From STC-113 sp964553745 (GTDB taxonomy: Bacteria; Patescibacteriota; Gracilibacteria; BD1-5; UBA2023), in NCBI GenBank assembly GCA_964553745.1, contig CAZKLD010000003.1:62001-126000 (forward strand): a DNA stretch of 64,000 nt. Direction: 5' to 3'. Within the stretch, counting starts at the first letter, position 1; every line of letters starts with the position of its first letter. Under the pieces are notes generated by a model. The model saw only the letters and a list, made by a program, of their open reading frames with translations. It searched no databases and had not been told where the DNA came from. Below are positions 56,412-64,000 of the stretch, one piece after another. The position numbers and the translations under genes are program-made.

Positions 56412-57437
56412 ATGGTGGAAGGAGTTAAATTATGCAATCACTGTGTAAGGAATATAAATTCTCCCTTTGTCGATTCTGAAAATTGAAAATGCAGCTTTTG
56501 CATTGATTTCGAGAACCATAAGGAAAGACTATTTTCAAGACTTAAGGCAGTTGAGGGCAAATTCTTGGATAACATCAAAAGAAGCCCATGAAAAGGAATA
56601 TATGATTGCATTGTTCTGGTAAGCTGATGAAAAGACTCCATAATGACCCTTTATAAGATAAAAAAAGATACGGATCTCAGAATTCTCGCTTATACGTTCG
56701 ATAACTGATTTGAATCAGAAGAAGCTCTTGAAAATATAAGGAAAGCAGTCGAAAAACTGGAAATCGACTGGATGCTAGATAAGCCTTGATATATCTTAAA
56801 AGTGCTTAAGGTCATACTGATGGAAAAAATCCCTTCAAGCATTTGCAGATTCTGTGCTCCTATAATGATCAATAGGGCAATAAAAAAAGCTAAATCGGAT
56901 AAGATTCCATATATTGTTACTTGATGGAACAAGTGACAATCGGATAGAGAGCCTAGCAGGTTCCCGCTTTGGAATATCCCAAAAGTCAAAATCAGGGAAT
57001 TGCTCCAAAAATATCCTTTTCTGAAGAATATCTGAATTGAAGAACAAGAAAATGAAAAACTTCTTAAAAAATATGGTATTCAAACTGTTTCACCTTGGAT
57101 ACATGAACTCCGAGATACAAAAGCTTATACTGAGATCATAACTAGAGATCTCTGATGGGTGATGCCGAAAGTAAGTTACCCGAAAGAATCTACGAATTGC
57201 GTATTGAATTTTCTGCAAGTTGTTCTTTCGCGGAAGTATTTCGGATACACGCATTACGATTGTGAAGAATCGATGCTCATAAACTTTAAAGAGAACTCAA
57301 GAGAAAATGCACAAAAGATACTAGATGCAGATATCGATAAAGAAATCATAGAGAATATCTTAAATAAGTTGTCGCTGAAATTAGAAGATATAGGACTGAA
57401 TGAACAACAATTGGCTATATATTCTAAATTCCAATAG
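56412..57437 (+). CDS. PP-loop amidotransferase (WbpG/PseA-like)
   Basis: 341 residues. Zinc-type cysteines at the start (LCNHCVRNINSPFVDSENG then CSFC), then the PP-loop IVLVSGGKDSIMTLYKIKK (Ser71-Ser76, two glycines as TGA) and YTFDNGFESEEALENI, a match to N-acetyl-sugar amidotransferases such as WbpG and PseA. It would use ATP to activate a sugar carbonyl and add an amine or amidine. First gene of a five-gene operon with glycosyltransferase and carbamoyltransferase. Confidence 0.82.
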
Positions 57438-57442
57438 ATTTC

Positions 57443-58681
57443 ATGAAAATTTGAATAATCAGTAAACTTGAATCTTATTGGAGCCTACAGAATTTGACTG
57501 AAAGCATAATTTCAGCAATCAAGTCAAAATATGATGCAGTAGAATATTTTCAGCAAGATGAGAAAATCGATTTGAATGAGATCAGCAAGATATATCGAGA
57601 ATCCGACATAGTCTTCAACCTGTCCAGCAAGTGCATGAATTATCAAAAAGATAACAATAAGGTTACAGTTTTCCTATGACACGCATGGATGGATCACTGA
57701 GCTTGAATCAATTTATACAGAAATAGGGCATTTTTCTGACCGAATGACGTTATTGCATTCGCGAGCAAATCTGCAAGGTCAAAATTTAATCACGTATATT
57801 GAAAGAGCCTTAAAACTGTGCTGCTCCCTTATTTTACAACTTTTTCGGAAGATAGCACTTCCGTAGACAAAGAAGCCATCAAGACCAAGTATTGACTGCC
57901 AACCGACAAGCAGCTACTTTTATATCATTGAAGGATTTGTGAAGAGAAAAATATCATCTGAATCCTCGATGTATTCGATTCGCTACAATCAAGCGATTTT
58001 TCTATAGCATTTGCCTGAAGCAATTCTGAATTGAGGACATTCTGATTCTGAAAAAGCAGATATGATAGCGTTGATTACGCAGATAAATTGAGTAAGCATA
58101 TCAATGATAACAGGATAAAGAATGCATATTTCCTCTGATCATTAGAAAGGCGGGATTTAAGAGAATTAATCTCAGCATCATATCTGAATATCAACCTCTC
58201 AGTAAATAAAGAAGAGGATTTTTGAATTTCAGCAATTGAATCAATGGCTTTATGAATTCCGGTTGTCACATCAGATTGGTGATGATTGAAAGATATAAAT
58301 TCATGAGCCGGATATTGCGCTAAATCTGAGTTATCCGATTGATTCGACATAAAACTGGACTATGAAGGGGTCCGGAATTTCATTGATGACATTAGTACAG
58401 ATAAAAAAAGATATCAGAAAATATCAGAAAGGTCACTAAAGAAAGTTAAGAAGAAATTTTCAGAAAGTGCGTTTGTGGATAATTTTGAAAAAATATTAAA
58501 GGAAATAAAGAAAAAGGATATATTGGAATGAATCGATTCCCACTCTATTCTTAAGCCAAAAAAATGGATAGAAAAGATATACTTGGGCGTGCTGAAATCC
58601 GATAATGCAGAATCCATATACATAGATAATCCGAGACTGTTTAATAGATTATACAAATTCTATGCAAGCAAAAGAAAATAG
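57443..58681 (+). CDS. GT4-family glycosyltransferase
   Basis: 412 residues. The C-terminal donor-binding half has KYGLPTDKQLLLYHGRICEE, then NAYFLGSLERRDLRELISAS and EEDFGISAIESMALGIPVVT (E-x7-E motif), characteristic of GT4 retaining glycosyltransferases. N-terminal half binds the acceptor. It begins 5 nt after the amidotransferase stop. Its last 20 nt overlap the start of the next gene. Probably adds a sugar in surface-glycan or natural-product assembly. Confidence 0.9.
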
Positions 58682-59477
58682 AAGTGAAAATATTGAAATC
58701 TTGAAATTCTGAGATCCAGATCAAGCTCCTTTTCTGACTTTCATAGTTGGGGTTCATTGAGATGAGAAGGCTCCGATAAAAGCGATTGCAGCTTTTAGAG
58801 AATTCCTGGCAGATAAGAAAATACTGGAGCCATTCAGGATAATCTTTGCGAATGGTGAGGCTATCTCAGAAAACAGAAGATTCATTGATAAAGATCTGAA
58901 TAATTGTTTTTCGGACGAATCTAGTGAGGCTCATGAATCTAGAATAGCACAAAAGCTAAAGTTGATATTGCCTGAATCAAAGTATAATTTTGATTTCCAT
59001 ACGACTGATTTTCATATTGAGGAGCCTTATTCCATAATATCGATATATAATGATGAGGTGAGGGCGATCATTGAATGAATATGAATATCGAACGCTGTAT
59101 TTTCCGATAAGGATTCCCTTATAAAATATGCCACTAATTGAATATGATTTGAGGTATGAGCCGAGGGTGAAGAATCAACAGTCAAAAATGCATTCGATCT
59201 CATGCTTAAAATCCTGGGGCATTTCTGAATCATCACGAACATCGTCCCTCCGATAAAGCATGACTTAAGCATATTCCTTATTTACCAGGTAATCAAAAAA
59301 AATCTCTTATCCGAATTAGACAAAAATATCAATGATTTTAAGTTGATACGAAAATGAGATTTGATTTGAATATCAGCGGAATCCGAAAAAATTATTGCAC
59401 CTGAAAATTTTTATCCTATTTGGATAAACGAGTGATCATATATAAGGATGGCAAAGAAAATATATATTGAAGAATAA
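58662..59477 (+). CDS. Aspartoacylase/succinylglutamate desuccinylase-like hydrolase
   Basis: 271 residues. FLTFIVGVHGDEKAPIKAIA carries the H-G-x-E zinc ligands; FANGEAISENRRFIDKDLNN is the N-x-x-A...R...D-L-N block; YNFDFHTTDFHIEEPY carries the third zinc ligand D-x-H. These define the AstE/AspA zinc carboxypeptidase-like family. It would cleave an N-acyl group from an amino acid or sugar. It overlaps the glycosyltransferase gene by 20 nt. Confidence 0.85.
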
Positions 59478-59481
59478 ATTT

Positions 59482-60618
59482 ATGGATTACGAAAAAACAT
59501 ATCTGTATGCAGGAAATACGCTTTCCTCTTCTTTCCTGTACAAGAAAACAGGAATAGATTCACCCTCTAATCTGATATACTTCTGTCATAAGTGAGAAGA
59601 ATCAATATATGTTCCTGAATTCGAATATTCATATTTCAAGCAGTATTCAAGACTGAAAAATGTTAGGAATATTTCTGAGATCCATAAAGGTGAAACTGAT
59701 ATGAATGCTGCAGTTGTATCATGGATCAAGGATAGATCGCAAAATATAATTATCCCGTCATCTGCTCCGCTAAGATTATATGAATCGCTCATCAGGGCAA
59801 AAATCGAAGCTCAGGTCAAAGATGCCGATTTCATAAAATTCAATGTCATAAAGGATAAAGGTGAAATCAAAATCATGAAACGGAACTGAAATCTGGCCAA
59901 AGATTGTTTCAGATTCATCGAGAAACTCCTGGAATCTTCCCGAATAGGCACTAAAAATAAGATTTATACCGATGATACCCCTCTCACCTCTGATAAACTA
60001 AGAACTAGGATATGCTCATTCTTAGCTGAAAAATGATGTGTTTGTGAAATGCCGATAATTGCATGCTGAAGCAAATGATTTCATGCTCATTTCATGAAAA
60101 ATCACACTTTATATGCGTTTGAACCCATAATTATCGATTTGACTTTCAAAGACACCTTTAGCTGATATTTTACAGATGTCACAAGGACGTATTGCAAATG
60201 AATCCCGAAGAATAAGGAATTCATCTTTCTCCATGAGCAAATCTCCGGAATGAAGAAAGAATTTTGCTCAATGATGAAGCCATGAATGAATATCGCACAG
60301 CTGAATTGATTATTCGAGGGCAGATTACATAGTCTATGAATTGACATAGTCCTAAGCAAGAATTATGAAAAACCGCTTAATCATATCTGATTTCAGATTA
60401 ATCATTCTATATGACATTGAATCTGAAGAGATATGCATGAATTGCCGGTAGTGAACGGGAAAGCACATGTGGAACTTGAAAAATGAATGGTCATAGCGAT
60501 AGAGCCCGGTGCATATAAAATCAAGGAATGATGAATAAGGCTAGAAGATAATTACCTAATCACTGAGAATTGATGCATCAATCTTACGGAATCGAAATCA
60601 AAATTTATAATTAAATAA
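59482..60618 (+). CDS. M24-family metallopeptidase (Xaa-Pro dipeptidase/creatinase-like)
   Basis: 378 residues. Pita-bread catalytic domain: metal ligands in PIIIDLTFKDTFSGYFTDVT (two Asp), INHSIGHGIGRDMHELPVV (His), KGMVIAIEPGAY (Glu) and GGIRLEDNYLIT (Glu). The N-terminal ~150 residues follow the creatinase-type lobe. It starts 5 nt after the aspartoacylase-like stop. In this operon it may trim a peptide or act as a creatinase-like amidine hydrolase rather than a housekeeping protease. Confidence 0.9.
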
Positions 60619-60624
60619 TCTAAA

Positions 60625-62298
60625 ATGGAAAAACCTGTCTATGTAATGTGACTATGCTATTCCCATGACGCTTCTGTGGCGTTGATCAAGGATGGAATCC
60701 CTATTGTTTCAATCCAGAAAGAGCGTCTATCAAGAATCAAGCATGACTGATCGATAGTAGATATCAATTTAGATGAATGCATAAATTATTGCCTGAATGA
60801 AGCACAGATAAAGCTAGAAGATATTGATTTATTCGTAGAAAATAGTCCGAGCTTGATGTATTGCAAGGATAAGGATAATATCTTATGATACACGGTCGAA
60901 AGGCTCTTGGATAATGTCGGAAAAGAAAAGATAATGCAGATCTCACACCATCTTGCTCATGCATACTGAGTATTCTGAGCTAGCCCCTTCAGTGAGAGCA
61001 CTGTGATGATCATAGATTGACAATGAAATTATAAGGAAGATCTCACCGAAGATATATCAGAGGCAAAAATATTTCCGGAAAACAGCGAATCTTCTTTTAT
61101 CGAGAGGGAATCATTCTATCAGTTCAGCGAGAACTGATTTAAGGTATTGAGGAAAAATCTCTGAAAAGTTCACAAGAGTTTCATTTCAATATGCTGATTA
61201 TGACATATGTATGAAAAGGTTTCATCATATGCCTTCAAATCAAGATTCGATGCATGAAAGCTAATGGGGCTAGCACCATATTGAAAATCAATAGAAGAAA
61301 ACGATTTTCTCAGTTTTTCAGATTCTTGAGAAATATTATACCAGAATGATTGGACGAAAAAATATAAAAATCCGAATTTTGACGGCAAACAGCTTGAAGA
61401 GAATTGGGAAGAATATTCAAACATTGCTCACAAGACCCAGAATGAGCTTGAAAAATGAATACTTTATCTTGCAAAATGGATCAAGTCCAATTCAGATTCT
61501 GAAAATCTTTGCTATAGCTGATGAGTATCGCTGAATTGCTCATCCAACAATCTCATAAAGCAGGATTCTTGATTTAAGAGAATATTCATAGCTCCTGCCG
61601 CATCTGATGCCTGAATCAGTGTTTGATGCGCATTTTATGGGTATCTGAATGTGCTCAAGAAGGAGAAGGCCAAATTCGAGTACAGCGATTATCTATGAAA
61701 GAAGTACTCTGATGCTGAAATCTTAAAAGCCCTGAAAAAATATCCAAGACTAAAAGCAGCTCATGAGTCCGAAATCTGCAAAGTGACCGCAAACTTAATA
61801 GCTGAATGAAATATCATATGATGGTTCCAGTGATCTAGCGAGCTTTGACCGAGAGCACTATGAAACAGGAGTATCATCTGAGATCCCAGAAATGCAGAAA
61901 TGAAAGATATTCTGAATCTGAAGGTCAAGAAAAGAGAATCTTTCAGGCCTTTTGCGCCCAGTGTGCTCGAGGAATATTCTTTGGAGTATTTCGATATCGG
62001 AAATAGCCCGTTCATGCTCTACACCGCAAATGTTAAGGAAGACAAAAAAACTCTCATCCCAGCGATAGTCCATGTTGATTGAACATCCAGGATTCAAACC
62101 GTGAGTAAAACCCAGAATAAAAAGTACCATGAACTTATTGATGAATTCTATAAAGTCACCTGAATTCCCATGGTTGTGAACACATCATTCAATAAGGACG
62201 AACCCATTGTCGAGACCCCGGAAGACGCTATCAGATGCTTCTTGTGAACGAATATTGATTATCTGGTTCTATGAAACCATCTGGTATCAAAGGCCTAA
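60625..62298 (+). CDS. NodU/CmcH-type carbamoyltransferase
   Basis: 557 residues. Transfers a carbamoyl group from carbamoyl phosphate to a hydroxyl of a sugar or metabolite. Motifs: LCYSHDASVALIKDG, QISHHLAHAYG (metal/ATP His pair), VMIIDGQGN, YSGGVSLNCSSN, then SSELGPRALGNRSIICDPR, KKRESFRPFAPSVLEE and NTSFNKDEPIVETPEDAIRC, in the full-length family order with Tob/HypF-like C-terminal part. Last gene of the + operon. Its end overlaps the convergent radical SAM gene by 4 nt. Confidence 0.93.
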
Positions 62299-63464
62299 AA
62301 TCTCAGGTAACACGCTCCTTGGCAATCTTGCAGATAATGTTCGCATCACCTGCACATTGTAGGCACATTCTCAATTCTCCAGTTATGCATTTTCCGCATG
62401 ATATCCTCGATCGGCTCTTCAAACAAGCTTCAAATCGGGTTTCATACTCTTCAGACACAAATGCACGCTCTTCATAGCGGATCCACTCTTATGCCTGAAA
62501 CTCATCAGATGCATCAGAATAGGAATTCAAAATTTTTATCATTTTCATATCTGACCGCCAATCAATCTATGAGATCGATATCGAATCAAGGCAGGTCTAT
62601 ATTTATGTGCGTATTCTCATTCTTGTATGCAAGCAGTCTTTCTTTTAGAATTTTGAAATCTTTTTCATCCAGGGAGACCGAAGATTTTTTTGATCTTCAT
62701 TCATCTAAAGGAGTCAGAAGCTGGATATTCTTAACTCAGATGGATACCAGGTAATCAAGGTAATCAATAGTTGTTTTTGAATTTATGTCAGAAATCACTC
62801 ATGAGACGCTCACATTGATTCAGCTTTCAACTAGCAATCTGATATTTTGAGAGACCCTGTCGAATGAGTCGTTGTTTGCTAGGAAATTATGCTCTTTCTC
62901 TAATCAGTGCAAGCTTATCTGGATGAATTTAAGCCCTATTTCCGACAACTTTCTTATATTGTTAGCATTAAGCAGAAATCAATTTGAGTTGATGCAGAAT
63001 ATGAATTTTTTTGTCGCTGCATAAGAGATAATTTCAAAAATATCTTTTCTCATCATCGGTTCTCATCAGAGGATTTGCACAAATTGCACTTTTTGCTCAT
63101 CGAACAAATCCAGGAGTTCTTTGACTTTTTCAGTCGGCAGTCAATGCTCATGCTCAGGGGAACATTCAGAGTAGCAATGAAGGCACTTGTAGTTGCATTT
63201 ATAAGTAATATCCCATCTCACGATTATGGGAGATTTGAACCTGATAGCATCATTGTATTTCATGTTCTCTGATTTCGGAATTTTGACAATTGAAAAATCA
63301 TCCATCGCATAAATCATTCATTCATTCTCGTTTCTCTCATATAGGATTCACGGCTCATCTGTCGGCGGATTGAAATGATCATTTTTGATACCCCTGTTGA
63401 GCAGGCACTTCATCGAAGAGCTCCTGATGAGCTTGATTCAATTTTTGAGCTTGTTATCTTCCAT
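62295..63464 (-). CDS. Radical SAM/SPASM protein
   Basis: 389 residues. Cluster cysteines Cys90, Cys94 and Cys97 in CNYKCLHC, then VQFVQILGGEPMMRKDIFEI and a C-terminal SPASM-type cysteine set (CIGGVSGIRVDPLGRACICV, then CRGCEHYLQDCQGACYL). Such enzymes modify peptides or other substrates. It follows 11 nt after another radical SAM/SPASM gene and converges with the carbamoyltransferase gene. Confidence 0.92.
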
Positions 63465-63475
63465 AAGAACAATGT

Positions 63476-64000
63476 TTAAATGCTATAAGGATCTTTTGAA
63501 TGCATATCTCATGATTCGGAATATGCCCTAGCTTTGCATCAGTTGTCATTTCTGTTTTCCCTCATTTTTTTTAAAATCGGGTTATTATCCCAGATTTCAC
63601 TGATTGGCCTCTCAAATATGTTATCTACAGAGTTTTCAGAGAAAAAAGGGCAGGGAAGCACTTCTCATATTTCAGTGAAGCAGATGGTGTTGACTCAAGC
63701 AGGGCATGAATATTTTAGGATATCCGGCTTTGATTCTTCATTGTCAGAGTCATTTGCCATGCAAACCTGAAACATCGTTTCTCACAATACATTCATTCTT
63801 CATGCGTATTCTTTTCTTTTTGATTTGAATACTTTTACAATCTCTTCAAATACTGATTTATCATTGTAATATCAGACCTCAAGTGATTTTCATTCTCACT
63901 GAGGAACCAGGAGATTTGTCTTATGCGCCGAGGCTCATGCATTAAATGCAAAATCTATCGTATCTGAATATTCTTGAATTCCCTGATTGACCAGAGTTGT
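63476..64000 (-). CDS. Radical SAM/SPASM protein, C-terminal part (5' end outside window)
   Basis: 174 codons visible, continuing past the window edge. The SPASM part is clear: CPAGVNTICFTEIGEVLPCP then SENSVDNIFERPISEIWDNN and a final cysteine in NGCKARAYSES. The radical SAM cluster motif must lie beyond 64000. It is 11 nt upstream of a second SPASM gene, a tandem arrangement that suggests two successive steps on one substrate. Confidence 0.85.

Noticed and set aside
1..64000. Widespread pseudogenes or frameshifts
   Set aside because: The many apparent breaks are all in-frame TGA at glycine positions; reading them as glycine removes them, so decay is not the explanation.
1..64000. CRISPR arrays, insertion sequences, rRNA genes
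   Set aside because: No regularly spaced direct repeats, no transposase motifs with terminal repeats and no conserved rRNA segments were seen.

Overview
The window reads sensibly only if UGA is translated as glycine. With the standard code almost every gene is cut into pieces of 60-120 codons; with UGA = Gly, full-length families appear (proton pyrophosphatase, LigD, Ku, HtpX, PilB-type ATPase, NodU-type carbamoyltransferase), and UGA falls on invariant glycines such as those in Walker A loops, the GNSGG of a trypsin-like protease and the SGGKDS of a PP-loop enzyme. Only TAA and TAG end genes. This is NCBI code 25, known from Absconditabacteria (SR1) and Gracilibacteria of the Patescibacteria/CPR. 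AT-rich DNA, short gaps, leader-poor genes and many membrane or secreted hypothetical proteins fit. The sequence does not decide between the two lineages. All coordinates below use UGA = Gly.

Layout. 1-8.6 kb: 3' end of glmS, an AAA ATPase, a DUF4173-TPR membrane protein, a small membrane protein and cyclophilin, an HtrA-like protease, small proteins, a DUF72 protein. 8.6-11.8 kb: a Ku-LigD non-homologous end-joining operon. 12-16 kb: an SDR, a sugar dehydrogenase-like propeller, a DUF1801 protein and unknowns. 15.3-19.6 kb: a large coiled-coil lipoprotein ending in an EndoU-like nuclease domain, followed 12 nt later by a possible immunity gene. 19.7-23.9 kb: one 1404-residue protein with two complete MutS-type ATPase modules. 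24-28.2 kb: phosphatase-like, AlkZ-like, FKBP and a His/Cys-motif protein. 28.2-34.5 kb: an ATP-grasp protein, a radical SAM-DUF3419-methyltransferase triple fusion, a CoaE-like kinase and a B12-type radical SAM enzyme, with overlapping genes.

34.7-44.6 kb: TrmB-like regulator with an ATP-grasp enzyme, an HD-domain protein, HtpX, a zinc-ribbon protein, a trio of apparently foreign genes nearly free of UGA glycine codons (DUF4256, DUF1801, DUF2200), tRNA-Lys(CUU) embedded in long inverted repeats, MscS and a DNA polymerase III delta'-like ATPase. 44.7-55.3 kb: a PEGA-like protein and flippase, a paralogous pair, the H+-pyrophosphatase, and a PilB/GspE ATPase with a partner gene. 55.5-64 kb: a lectin-like lipoprotein, then a five-gene + strand operon (PP-loop amidotransferase, GT4 glycosyltransferase, aspartoacylase-like hydrolase, M24 peptidase, carbamoyltransferase) meeting two radical SAM/SPASM genes on the - strand.

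The strongest candidates for new biology are the EndoU lipoprotein with its neighbour, the tandem MutS chain, the triple-fusion SAM enzyme operon, the terminal glycan or metabolite cluster, and the tRNA-embedded palindromes. No CRISPR array, rRNA or insertion sequence was seen.
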